A stretch of 64,000 nt of DNA from Streptomyces sp. ADI96-02. GTDB lineage: Bacteria > Actinomycetota > Actinomycetes > Streptomycetales > Streptomycetaceae. Position 1 is the first letter of the stretch. Each line of letters opens with the position of its first letter. Below, piece after piece: positions 37,472-45,867 of the stretch. The stretch is from the NCBI RefSeq assembly GCF_003846185.1, contig NZ_ML123034.1, positions 203,170 to 267,169 of the forward strand, given 5' to 3'. The position numbers were made by a program, and so were the translations under genes. Below the pieces are notes generated by a model. It worked only from the letters and a program-made list of their open reading frames with translations. It had not been told where the DNA came from and ran no database searches.

Positions 37472-39304
37472 ATGACCGGGAACGCGACGGGGAGTGGCAT
37501 CGGCCGCCGCGGGGTGGGCGGCGGGATACTGGCGCTGGGCGGTGCGCTCGCCCTGGGGCCGGTCCCGTTCGCGGGGGCGGCCGGCCGGGGCGCCGGGCCG
37601 GAGGCGACGGACGCGGGAGAGGGCATGGGATCAGGCGGGCCCCGGCCCACGCTGCGGCGGGGCGACGCGGCGCGCGCCGGTCTGCTGCGGGAGCCGCTGG
37701 ACCGGCTCGTACGCGAGGCGGAGTCCTTCCTGGCCGACTCCCCGAAGCACCCCTGGTACGCGGGCGCGGTCCTGCTCGCCGGACGCGGCGGCACGGTGGC
37801 GCTGCACCGGCCGATCGGCATGGCGGTGCGCTACGCCGCGTACGACGAGGCGACGGACACCGGGGTGGAGTTCCCGGCCGACCGGCAGATCCCGATGGCC
37901 GAGGACACCGTCTTCGACCTGGCCTCCGTCTCCAAGCTGTTCACCTCGCTCCTGGCGGTGCAGCAGATCGAGCGGGGCGAACTGGAGCTGGAGGCCGCCG
38001 TCGCCTCGTACCTGCCGGACTTCGCGGGCGGCGGCAAGCAGGACGTCACGATCCGTCAGCTGCTCACGCACACCTCGGGGTTCCGGTCCTGGATCCCGCT
38101 CTACCGGGAGCCCACGCGGGAGGGCCGGCTCCGGATGCTCTGGAACGAGGTGCCGGCGAGCCCGCCCGGCACCGCGTACCTGTACTCCGACCTCAACCTG
38201 ATCTCGCTGCAACTGGTCCTGGAGCGCGTCACCGGCAGCACGCTGGACGTCCTGCTCCGCGAGGAGATCACCGCTCCGCTCGGGATGCACCGCACCCGCT
38301 ACAACCCGCCGGCCTCGTGGCGGCCGAAGATCGCGGCCACCGAGGACGCCCGGCTGCCGTGGTCCGGGCTGGAACGCGGACTGGTGTGGGGCGAGGTGCA
38401 CGACGAGAACGCGTACGCGATGGGCGGGGTGGCGGGCCACGCGGGGGTGTTCTCCTGCGCGTGGGACCTGGCCGTGCTCGCCCGGACCCTGCTCAACGGC
38501 GGTGTCTACGGGCGCTCCCGCATCCTGTCGGCCGCGTCGGTCGAGCTGATGTTCACCGACTTCAACACCGCGTTCCCGGGCGACGAGCACGGCCTGGGCT
38601 TCGAGCTGTACCAGCACTGGTACATGGGGGCGATGGCCACTCCGCGGACGGCGGGCCACACGGGGTTCACCGGCACCAGCCTGGTGCTCGACCCGTCGAC
38701 CGACACCTTCCTCGTCGTACTCGGCAACTCGGTGCACCCGGTGCGCGGCTGGCGCTCGGGCAGCGCGCCCCGGGTGGCGGCGGCCGATCAACTGGCGCGG
38801 GCCGTCGCGGTCCGGCCGCTGCGGGGGCGCGGCGCGTGGTTCTCCGGTACGGCGAGCGCGTCGAGCACCACGCTGAGGCTGCCCGCGCTGCGCGTCGGCT
38901 CCGCGCGCGCCCGGCTGGACTGCGCGCTGTGGTGGGACACCGAGCCCGGTGCGGACCGGCTCGTCCTGGAGGCGTCCTCGGCCGGCGGGGCGTGGCAGCC
39001 CGTGCCGTTCACCACGGTGCGCACCGGCCCCGACCGCACGGCCGAACCGCAGCCGCACCCGACGGGTTCGGTCTCCGGCTGGTCGGGCCGGGTCTGGCAC
39101 CGGCTGGAGGCGGACCTGTCGGCCTGGCGCGGCCGGGACGTCGAGCTGCGGTGGCGGTGCACCACGGACCGGCTGTACACGGGACGCGGGGTGTACGTCG
39201 ACGACCTGCGGGTGCGGGACGGCGGCCGGACGCTCTTCGACGCGTCCCGGCCACGGGACGCCGGACGGATCGAGGCGGTGGGCTGGGCGCTGTCGGCCGA
39301 CTGA
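37472..39304 (+). CDS. Secreted serine hydrolase (beta-lactamase family) with C-terminal domain
   Basis: 610 residues. A Tat-like signal (GRRGVGGGILALGGALALG) leads to a class C beta-lactamase/DD-peptidase fold: SVSK (Ser nucleophile and Lys, about residue 150), YSDLN and HTGFTGT. An extra C-terminal region (about 460-610) is beta-rich (LRLPALRVG, LDCALWWDTEPGADRLVLEAS, YVDDLRVRDGG) and resembles the sandwich domain of immune-inhibitor-A-like proteins. It probably cleaves peptides, esters or amides outside the cell. ATG 37472 has GGAG upstream; the longer frame has none. Confidence 0.88.
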   Translation: MTGNATGSGIGRRGVGGGILALGGALALGPVPFAGAAGRGAGPEATDAGEGMGSGGPRPTLRRGDAARAGLLREPLDRLVREAESFLADSPKHPWYAGAVLLAGRGGTVALHRPIGMAVRYAAYDEATDTGVEFPADRQIPMAEDTVFDLASVSKLFTSLLAVQQIERGELELEAAVASYLPDFAGGGKQDVTIRQLLTHTSGFRSWIPLYREPTREGRLRMLWNEVPASPPGTAYLYSDLNLISLQLVLERVTGSTLDVLLREEITAPLGMHRTRYNPPASWRPKIAATEDARLPWSGLERGLVWGEVHDENAYAMGGVAGHAGVFSCAWDLAVLARTLLNGGVYGRSRILSAASVELMFTDFNTAFPGDEHGLGFELYQHWYMGAMATPRTAGHTGFTGTSLVLDPSTDTFLVVLGNSVHPVRGWRSGSAPRVAAADQLARAVAVRPLRGRGAWFSGTASASSTTLRLPALRVGSARARLDCALWWDTEPGADRLVLEASSAGGAWQPVPFTTVRTGPDRTAEPQPHPTGSVSGWSGRVWHRLEADLSAWRGRDVELRWRCTTDRLYTGRGVYVDDLRVRDGGRTLFDASRPRDAGRIEAVGWALSAD

Positions 39305-39318
39305 ACCGCGGTCCGTCC

Positions 39319-39355
39319 GGTCCGCTCCCGCCCGGCAGCCGGGCGGGAGTGGACC
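39319..39355 (+). terminator. Very strong hairpin after the serine hydrolase gene
   Basis: Two 18-base arms (39319-39336, 39338-39355) pair throughout, counting one G-U pair, about 15 bp after the stop. One of the strongest terminator-like hairpins in the window. Confidence 0.85.
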
Positions 39356-39485
39356 GAACGGGCGAAGTCCTGTCACCGCACGGAGCCCCGCCCCGTGCCC
39401 GGGGGCGTTTCACGCGCCGAAGCTGTCGTCTACTGGCGGCACGTGCCTCCGCTCCCGTCTCCCGCTCCTCTCGCTCGGCGGCGAC

Positions 39486-39514
39486 GGCTGCGGCTGCGGC
39501 TGCGGCTGCGGCTG
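39486..39514. repeat. GGCTGC hexamer tract
   Basis: Nearly five perfect GGCTGC units in the region before the esterase gene. Such tracts vary by slippage. No coding role is apparent. Confidence 0.85.
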
Positions 39515-39595
39515 AACAGGAGCGCGCTGTCCGCCCCTGCCCGTCCCGTCCGTCACCGCCCGTCCCGCCCGTCATCGATCCAGGGAGTCCGCCCC

Positions 39596-39628
39596 ATGAG
39601 CCAACTCACCCGCGCGGTTCGCCCGTGA
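39596..39628 (+). CDS. Possible ten-residue leader peptide
   Basis: ATG 39596 is preceded by CAGGGAG at a good distance, better than the site of the next gene. It encodes MSQLTRAVRP and stops at TGA 39626-39628, which overlaps the GTG start of the esterase gene. Its translation could bring ribosomes to that start. It could also be the original start of the esterase lost by a frameshift. Confidence 0.4.
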   Translation: MSQLTRAVRP

Positions 39629-40773
39629 ACGGGCGACGCCCCGCGAGACGCGGGGTCCTGTACGCGACGGCCGCGGGAGTGGCGGCGGTCGCGGTCGGCG
39701 CGCCGAACGCGCGGGCGGCGCAGGGCACCGGATCCGCCGGCCCGCTCTGGACGGCCTCCTGGGCCACGGCGCAGACCGCCCCGACCGCCTCCGACCGGGT
39801 GGCCGCCGCCGGTCTCACCGACGGGGTGTGCACCTCGTTCCTGCGGCTGTCGGCCGGCGGCCGGGTCCGGCTGCGCTACGCGAACGCCTTCGGAACCGCG
39901 CCCGTCCTGGTCGGTCCGGTGACCGCGGACGGCCGGCCGGTGACCTTCGCCGGGCGCGACCAGGAGTGGCTGGCCGCGGGGGCCACTCTGACGAGCGACG
40001 CCGTGGAGGGGCTGCGGGTGGCGGACGGGGCGCGGCTGAGCGTCCGGACGCGGCTGCCCGGTCCGACCGGACCGCTCTCCTTCCACCGCAACACCCACGC
40101 CTGGCACACGGTCGACGGGGTGCGCACCCGCTCCGTCCTCCTGCTGACCGGGGTGGAGACCACCGGAGCGCGGGGCCCGGTGCTCGCCGTGCTGGGAGAC
40201 TCCATCGCGGAGGGCGTCGGGACGCCGGACGACGCCGACATGCGCTGGCCGGACCAGTTGGCCCGGCGGCTCGGCGGCTCGGCCGTGGCCAACCTCGGGA
40301 TCAGCGGCAACCGGCTGCTCCGCGACGACCCGCGGTTCGGCCCGAGCGGCCAGGCCCGTTTCGACCGCGACGTGCTCGGGCTGCCGGGGCTGCGGACGGC
40401 GCTCGTGCACCTGGGAGTCAACGACCTCCAGCACCCGCCCGGCCAGAGCGAACCCGCGCCGGTCCTGGCCGGCTACCGGCAGCTGGCGCTGCGCGCCCGG
40501 GGCGCGGGGCTGCGGGTCGTGGGCGCCACGATCACCCCGTTCGAGGGCTGGACCCGCTGGTCGCCGGAGCTGGACTCGGTGCGGCGGCGGATCAACCGCG
40601 CCGTGCTCACCGGCGGGATCTTCGACGCGGTGGCCGACTTCGACGCGGCCCTGCGCGATCCGGGCCGCCCCTCGCGGATGCTGCCCGCGTACGACAGCGG
40701 CGACGGTCTGCACCCCGGCCCTTCGGGTCACAAAGCGCTCGCCGACGCGGTCGACCGCCGGCGCCTTCTGTGA
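39625..40773 (+). CDS. Secreted SGNH/GDSL hydrolase
   Basis: 382 residues. A Tat-type signal (NGRRPARRGVLYATAAGVAAV, cleavage near PNARA) is followed by a beta-rich N-domain (45-180) and an SGNH domain: AVLGDSIAEGVG (Ser), NLGISGNRLL (Gly), VHLGVNDLQ (Asn) and GDGLHPGPSGH (Asp/His). It should cleave ester bonds, perhaps acetyl groups on polysaccharides, outside the cell. GTG 39625 overlaps the stop of a ten-codon leader frame and lacks its own strong ribosome site. Confidence 0.9.
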   Translation: MNGRRPARRGVLYATAAGVAAVAVGAPNARAAQGTGSAGPLWTASWATAQTAPTASDRVAAAGLTDGVCTSFLRLSAGGRVRLRYANAFGTAPVLVGPVTADGRPVTFAGRDQEWLAAGATLTSDAVEGLRVADGARLSVRTRLPGPTGPLSFHRNTHAWHTVDGVRTRSVLLLTGVETTGARGPVLAVLGDSIAEGVGTPDDADMRWPDQLARRLGGSAVANLGISGNRLLRDDPRFGPSGQARFDRDVLGLPGLRTALVHLGVNDLQHPPGQSEPAPVLAGYRQLALRARGAGLRVVGATITPFEGWTRWSPELDSVRRRINRAVLTGGIFDAVADFDAALRDPGRPSRMLPAYDSGDGLHPGPSGHKALADAVDRRRLL

Positions 40774-40819
40774 AGCGCCGCGACGAACCGGGGTCGGTCC
40801 TTTGGCCGGGCGGGGCGGG

Positions 40820-42670
40820 TCAGTGCGGCGGGGCGGTGTTCCGGGCCCGCTGTTCGGCGAGGCCGCGGTGCAGTTCGGCGGCCTCCTCGGCCCGGCCCAG
40901 CCGATCCAGGCAGTGCGCCACGTCCTGCCGGGCGGCCAGGGCGTCCGTGTGGTCGGGCCCGAGGACCCGGTCCAGCGCCCCGGCGACCGTGCGGTAGACC
41001 GTCAGGGCCTCGGACCAGCGGCCGAGCCAGCCGAGCGAGACGGCGACCTCGCGGCAGCTGGTCACGGTGTCCGGATGGTCGGGGCCGAGGGTGCGCTCCC
41101 GGATCGCGCAGACCTCGCGGGCCTCGGCCAGCGCCTCCTGCCAGCGGCCCATCCGCCCGAGGTTCACGCCCAGTCCGTGCCGGGCGCGCAGGGTCTCGGG
41201 GTCGTCGGGGCCCGCCGCCCGGGTGCGGTCGGCCACCAGGGACCGGTAGAGCTCCAGGGCCTCAGCGCTGCGGCCGAGCCGGCCGAGGCCGATGCCGGCC
41301 TCGTAACGGGCGGCGAAGGTGCCGGGGTGGTCGGCGCCGAGGACGCTCGCGCGGGCGCGGGCGATCTCCTGGTACGCCTCCAGGGCCTCCGCCCAGCGAC
41401 CGAGCCGGCCCAGGGCGTACGCCGTTTCGTACCGGCTGGCGAGCGTGTCGGGGTGATCGGCGCCGAGCAGGCTCGCCCGCTCGGCGGCCACCGCGCGGTG
41501 CGCCTCGCCCGCCTCCACCCAGCGTCCCCGGCGGCCGAGGCGGATTCCCTCGCCGTGGCGGCGGGCGAGCGCGGCGAGCAGCTCGGGCGAGGGCGTCGGC
41601 CGCGGCGGGGGTACGGCGGCGGGGCCGGTGGCCGAGGCGGCCACCGTCCAGCGGCCGGTCAGCCCGGCGGCCGGGTCGGCGAGTCCGCCGAGGTCGAGGG
41701 GGCCGGTGGCCTTGGGTCCGGCGGTCATGGAACGGGTCCAGGCGGGCAGCGCCCTCTCACGGGCGGCCGGGGAGCGGACGGGGTGCGCGAGGGAGACGGG
41801 CTGCACACCGGTGCGTCCGAACACGATGCGGCGGCGCAGGTCGCCCGCGTCGGCGGGCCGCTCGTCGGGGGTCTTGGCCAGCAGGTCGAGGACCACCCGG
41901 TCGAAGAACGGGGGCAGTTCGGCCCGGCGGGAGCGCGGCGGCTCGGGCGGGGTGTCGCGGTGGCCCACGAGGACCGCCCAGGGGTCGTCCTGGTCGAACG
42001 GCGGCGCCCCGGTGGCGATCTCGTACAGCACGCAGCCCAGTGAGTAGAGGTCGCTGCGGTGGTCGATCTCGCCGCCGCCGATCTGCTCGGGCGACATGTA
42101 GTGCGGGGTGCCCATGGCGATGCCGGTGCCGGTGAGGCGGGAGGTGAAGCCGATGTCGCGGCCCAGGCGCGCGATGCCGAAGTCGCAGATCTTCACCGTG
42201 CCGTCGGTCAGCCGCATGATGTTGGCGGGCTTCAGGTCGCGGTGGACGATGCCCTGCCGGTGCGTGTGGCCGAGGGCGTCGGCGACCTGTTCGGCGATGT
42301 CGACGACATGCTCGACCGGCAGCGGGTCGCGGGCGTTCTCCTCCAGGAGCTGGCTCAGGTTGTGGCCCTCCAGCAGCTCCATGACGAGGTAGAGGACGCC
42401 CTCGTGCTCGCCGAAGTCGTGGACGACGGTGATGCCCCGGTGCTGGAGGGAGGCGGCGACCCGCGCCTCGCGGCGGAAGCGTTCGCGCAGGATCCGGGTG
42501 AAGGACTGGTCGTGCTGCGGGCCCATGGGCTTGAGGCACTTGACGGCCACCTGGCGGCCCAGCGACTCGTCGCGGGCCCGCCACACCTCGCCCATGCCGC
42601 CGCGCCCGATCACTTCGAGCAGCCGGTACCGGCCCTGGATCAGACTCGTCCGCGCCATCTGCTGGTTCAC
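40820..42670 (-). CDS. Serine/threonine protein kinase with tetratricopeptide repeats
   Basis: 616 residues. A kinase domain (15-285) with GRGGMGEV, Lys 44 in VAVK, HRDLKPAN (Asp 145) and DFG (163-165), then a Pro/Ala linker and about five 42-residue TPR-like repeats (365-610) of the form LGADHPDTLxxRYExxxxLGRLGRWxEALExY. No transmembrane helix, PASTA or lipid-anchor signal, so it is cytosolic. The repeats probably recruit substrates. GTG 42670 has GGAG ten bases upstream; ATG 42658 is the alternative. Not linked to other regulatory genes. Confidence 0.93.
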   Translation of the reverse strand: MNQQMARTSLIQGRYRLLEVIGRGGMGEVWRARDESLGRQVAVKCLKPMGPQHDQSFTRILRERFRREARVAASLQHRGITVVHDFGEHEGVLYLVMELLEGHNLSQLLEENARDPLPVEHVVDIAEQVADALGHTHRQGIVHRDLKPANIMRLTDGTVKICDFGIARLGRDIGFTSRLTGTGIAMGTPHYMSPEQIGGGEIDHRSDLYSLGCVLYEIATGAPPFDQDDPWAVLVGHRDTPPEPPRSRRAELPPFFDRVVLDLLAKTPDERPADAGDLRRRIVFGRTGVQPVSLAHPVRSPAARERALPAWTRSMTAGPKATGPLDLGGLADPAAGLTGRWTVAASATGPAAVPPPRPTPSPELLAALARRHGEGIRLGRRGRWVEAGEAHRAVAAERASLLGADHPDTLASRYETAYALGRLGRWAEALEAYQEIARARASVLGADHPGTFAARYEAGIGLGRLGRSAEALELYRSLVADRTRAAGPDDPETLRARHGLGVNLGRMGRWQEALAEAREVCAIRERTLGPDHPDTVTSCREVAVSLGWLGRWSEALTVYRTVAGALDRVLGPDHTDALAARQDVAHCLDRLGRAEEAAELHRGLAEQRARNTAPPH

Positions 42671-42793
42671 GCCCTCGTTGCTCCGCCCGCTGCCGCCGCG
42701 CCCTCCCCGGCCCGTCCAGTATGGCGGGCTCCTCGCGGAGCCTGTACGGGGCGGGGCGGCCGGGCGTGGGGACCGGCCGGCCGGTTCGCGTCC

Positions 42794-43984
42794 TCAGCGC
42801 CGGACCCGCGGCATGCCCAGGCCGATCCAGGAGATGATCTCGCGCTGGATCTCGTTGTTGCCGCCGCCGAAGGTGAAGATCACCGCGGAGCGGTAGCCGC
42901 GTTCGAGTTCGCCGTGGAGCACCGCGCCGGCCGAACCCTCCTTCAGCGGGCCGGCCGAACCGGCGATCTCCATCAGCCACGCGTAGGCGTCCCGGCGGGC
43001 CTCGGAGCCGTAGACCTTGACCGCCGAGGCGTCCTGCGGGGTGAGTGTGCCGTCCTGGAGGGCGGCGACCATCTGCCAGTTGAGGAGTTTCATCGCGTCG
43101 AGACGGGTGTGCGTGCGGGCGAGGAGGGACCGGACCCAGCCGAGGTCGATGACCCGGCGGCCGTCGGCGAGCTTGGCGCCGGCGGCCCAGCGCTGGACGT
43201 CGTGCAGGGCGCGTACCGCCATCGTGCCGTGGGCGGCGAGGGTGACGCGCTCGTGGTTGAGCTGGTTGGTGATGAGCCGCCAGCCCTTGTTCTCCTGGCC
43301 GACGCGGCGGGAGGCGGGGACCCGGACGTTCTCGTAGTAGCTGGCGGTGGTGTCGTGCGAGGCGAGGGTGTTGATCAGGGTGCAGGAGTAGCCCGGGTCG
43401 CTCGTGGGGACCAGGAGCATCGTGATGCCCTTGTGCGGGGGTGCGTCGGGGTCGGTGCGCACGGCGAGCCAGACCCAGTCGGCGGTGTCGCCGTTGGTCG
43501 TCCAGATCTTCTGGCCGTCGACGGTGTAGTGGCCGGTCGTCTCGTCGCCGTCGCGGACGGCGCGCGTGCGCAGGGCGGCGAGGTCGGTTCCGGCGTCCGG
43601 TTCGCTGTAGCCGATCGCGAAGTCGATCTCGCCGGAGAGGATCTTCGGCAGGAAGTAGGTCTTCTGCTCGTCGGTGCCGAACCGCATGATCGTCGGCCCG
43701 ACGGTGTTCAGGGCCATCAGCGGCAGCGGCACGCCCGCCTGGGCCGCCTCGTCGAAGAAGATGAACTGCTCCATCGGCGTCAGCCCCCGGCCCCCGTACT
43801 CCTTCGGCCAGCCGACCCCCAGCCAGCCGTCCGCCCCGAGGCGGCGCACGGTCTCCCGGTAGAAGCGCTTCTGGGCGGCGGGCTCGGCGTAGCGCGTGGA
43901 GGCGTCGTCGGGTACCAGGGCGGCGAAGTACGTGCGCAGTTCGGTGCGCAACCGCTGCTGCTCAGGCGTGTATTCGAGGTGCAC
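42794..43984 (-). CDS. Acyl-CoA dehydrogenase
   Basis: 396 residues. Typical ACAD blocks: LGADGWLGVGWPKEYGGRGL, AIGYSEPDAGTDLAALRTRA, VDGQKIWTTNGDTADWVWLAVR and FGGGNNEIQREIISWIGLGMPR at the end. It should introduce a 2,3 double bond into an acyl-CoA with FAD; the sequence style is like the FadE proteins of steroid side-chain breakdown. GTG 43984 has GGAGGGG just before it. A KstR-like palindrome lies 53 bp upstream. Confidence 0.93.
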   Translation of the reverse strand: MHLEYTPEQQRLRTELRTYFAALVPDDASTRYAEPAAQKRFYRETVRRLGADGWLGVGWPKEYGGRGLTPMEQFIFFDEAAQAGVPLPLMALNTVGPTIMRFGTDEQKTYFLPKILSGEIDFAIGYSEPDAGTDLAALRTRAVRDGDETTGHYTVDGQKIWTTNGDTADWVWLAVRTDPDAPPHKGITMLLVPTSDPGYSCTLINTLASHDTTASYYENVRVPASRRVGQENKGWRLITNQLNHERVTLAAHGTMAVRALHDVQRWAAGAKLADGRRVIDLGWVRSLLARTHTRLDAMKLLNWQMVAALQDGTLTPQDASAVKVYGSEARRDAYAWLMEIAGSAGPLKEGSAGAVLHGELERGYRSAVIFTFGGGNNEIQREIISWIGLGMPRVRR

Positions 43985-44036
43985 GGCCCCTCCAGAGTCT
44001 CGCGTTCGCGTCGCCCGTGTGCGGCGGCGCACACAG

Positions 44037-44050
44037 TAGAACGCGTTGCA
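44037..44050. promoter_or_regulatory. KstR-like operator before the acyl-CoA dehydrogenase gene
   Basis: TAGAACGCGTTGCA fits TnnAACnnGTTnnA and shares GAACnnGTTGCA with the site at 25904-25917. It lies in the short spacer between the dehydrogenase start (43984) and the end of the next gene (44084). Confidence 0.4.
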
Positions 44051-44083
44051 AGAATTCGGAAGGGCCGTGCCCGGTCCGTGCCG

Positions 44084-45238
44084 TCAGCGCTTCACGGCGC
44101 GCAGCACGACGAACTTGGGGTCGCCCGCGACCGTCGTGCAGTTCCCGAAGATCCGGCGCAGCCGGGTGTGGTGGGCGAGGTGGCGGTTCCCCACCACCCA
44201 CAGCTCGCCGCCCTGCCGCAGGGCGGCGCGCGCGCCGAGGAACATCGTGCGGGCGGTGGCGTCGGTGGTGGCCTGGTGCGAGTGGAACGGCGGGTTGTTG
44301 AGCACCAGGTCCGCACTGCCCGGGGCCAGGTCGGCGATCCCGTCGCCGACCAGGAAGTCGGCCCGTGCGCCGTCCGGGGCGCTGGCCCGGAAGGTCTCCT
44401 CGGCCGAGGCGACGGCCGCGTAGGACTCGTCGGTGAACGTGAGGTGCGCCTGCGGGTTGCCGAGCGCCGCGGCGAGGCCGAGGACACCGTTGCCGCAGCC
44501 CAGGTCGACGACCCGGTCCGCTCCGGTGCGCGCGGGCAGGTGGCCGAGGAAGAAGCGGGTGCCGATGTCGAGGCGTTCGGCGCAGAAGATCCCGGCGTGG
44601 TTGACGACCGTACGGCCGGAGACGGGGCCCACGTCGGCGGGCAGGGCGTAGCGGTGGGGCCACGGGCTCGGCGTACGCGGCAGAGCGGGGTCCGGGGTGC
44701 AGAAGATCAGCCGGGCCTTGCGCACCGCGAGGGAGGTCCGCGTCGGGCCGATGATCCGCTCGAAGAGCTTGAGCGTGGAGGTGTGGATCTCCTTCACCAT
44801 GCCGGCGGCGACGACCACCGTGCCCGCGTGGACGGCCGGCGCGATCCGGTGGAGCTGGTCCTCCAGGTAGGCCAGGGACTTCGGCACCCTGATCAGCAGG
44901 ACGTCGACCCGGTCGGGCGGCGTCTCGCGCGAGGTCAGCAGGCGCGCCGCGGCCGGGTCGGCCCCGTTGCGCTCCAGGTTGGCCTGGGTGGCGCGGCGGG
45001 CCAGGTAGGAGTCGCTGATCTGCACGGGCCGGTGCGCGGCGAGCGCGGTGGTCAGCGCTCCCCACCGGTCCCCCACGACGGCCACCGCCCCGGAGAGGTC
45101 CACCGGCCCCGCCTCGGGGTCCGTGAGCCGCCGCAGCAGGTATTCGTCGGCGGCGTCCCACGCCCGGAACGGATCGCGTGGGTGCTCGGGGAATCGGGTG
45201 AGCTGGAAGGCGCCCTGTGACGTCGTCAAACGGTTCAT
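44084..45238 (-). CDS. RlmG-like class I methyltransferase (23S rRNA guanine N2)
   Basis: 384 residues with two Rossmann-like halves. The C-terminal half has the SAM site VVDLGCGNGVLGLAAAL and the catalytic DLVLNNPPFHSH motif of the RsmC/RlmG group. The N-terminal half (RLTTSQGAFQLTRFP, DVLLIRVPKSLAYLE) is the inactive partner domain of that family. It most likely methylates a guanine of 23S rRNA (G1835 in E. coli numbering). ATG 45238 (MNRLTT) is chosen; the longer frame is Arg/Gly-rich and unlikely. Confidence 0.9.
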   Translation of the reverse strand: MNRLTTSQGAFQLTRFPEHPRDPFRAWDAADEYLLRRLTDPEAGPVDLSGAVAVVGDRWGALTTALAAHRPVQISDSYLARRATQANLERNGADPAAARLLTSRETPPDRVDVLLIRVPKSLAYLEDQLHRIAPAVHAGTVVVAAGMVKEIHTSTLKLFERIIGPTRTSLAVRKARLIFCTPDPALPRTPSPWPHRYALPADVGPVSGRTVVNHAGIFCAERLDIGTRFFLGHLPARTGADRVVDLGCGNGVLGLAAALGNPQAHLTFTDESYAAVASAEETFRASAPDGARADFLVGDGIADLAPGSADLVLNNPPFHSHQATTDATARTMFLGARAALRQGGELWVVGNRHLAHHTRLRRIFGNCTTVAGDPKFVVLRAVKR

Positions 45239-45259
45239 CGTGGCACTCAGGCTAGCCGA

Positions 45260-45295
45260 GGGGCCCGGGGGCGCCCCACACGCTCCCCGGGCCCC
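45260..45295 (-). terminator. Hairpin after the 70-aa gene
   Basis: GGGGCCCGGGG and CCCCGGGCCCC form an 11-bp perfect stem with a 14-base loop, 70 bp after the stop of the small minus-strand gene and before the methyltransferase start. Confidence 0.6.
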
Positions 45296-45364
45296 CGTCC
45301 GCCGGCCCCCGCGGGGCTCCCCGCCGGGCACGCCCCACGGGCGCGGGGCGGGTCGGCGCCCGGG

Positions 45365-45577
45365 TCAGGGCAGCAGTCGGTCGACGGCCGACCGGCCGTC
45401 CTCGGCCAGCCTGCGCCGGGCCCATTCCAGGTTCCGCGGGTTCAGGTCCCGCCCGGAGGCGAGCACCAGGTCCTCGGCGGTGGGCCGCTCGACGGCCCCG
45501 GTGTGCAGCAGCCGGTCGGGGGTGACGCCCTCCTGGCCGGACGCTTCGGCGGATACGGATTCCGGCTCTTCGCTCAT
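45365..45577 (-). CDS. Small conserved hypothetical protein, 70 aa
   Basis: Acidic, soluble, without signal peptide. It starts MSEEPESVSAEASGQEG and has a helical second half (TAEDLVLASGRDLNPRNLEWARRRLAEDG). An AGGAGG site sits six bases before ATG 45577. Family not recognised, but the strong ribosome site and codon use support a real gene. Confidence 0.7.
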   Translation of the reverse strand: MSEEPESVSAEASGQEGVTPDRLLHTGAVERPTAEDLVLASGRDLNPRNLEWARRRLAEDGRSAVDRLLP

Positions 45578-45867
45578 GCCGCCTCCTGGTGTCCTCGCGA
45601 CAGTCCTTCCGGTAATTCTGACGCCGGGCGGACCCGGCCGCATCCGAAGCCGCCGCGCGCCGCAGGGCGCCTCCCGGTCGCCCGGCCCGCCGCGAGCACC
45701 GGCCGGGCACCCTCACTTGACCTGCACATGATAGGTACGCAGCGTTCACACGCGGGCCGCGGCGCGTGTGGAAGGCTCCCGGCTGACCACACATCGCACG
45801 GCCGTCGCGGCTCCGCCCCCACCCAGGGCCGGCCCCGTGACGCCCGCGTCCCGAGAGGACACCCCAC

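Larger units (their letters stand above)
39305..39624. other. Intergenic region with terminator, hexamer repeats and leader ORF
   Basis: 320 bp holding the strong hairpin at 39319-39355, a GGCTGC hexamer tract at 39486-39514 and, at its end, a ten-codon open frame with its own ribosome site that runs into the esterase start. No other gene is seen. Confidence 0.7.

Noticed and set aside
42059..45220. A plus-strand frame of over 1,000 codons opposite the kinase, dehydrogenase and methyltransferase genes
   Set aside because: No domain, biased composition, and it covers three well-supported minus-strand genes.
45700..45800. PHO-box-like GTTCACACGCG before the secreted nuclease gene
   Set aside because: Only one unit is seen; PhoP sites need at least two 11-bp direct repeats.
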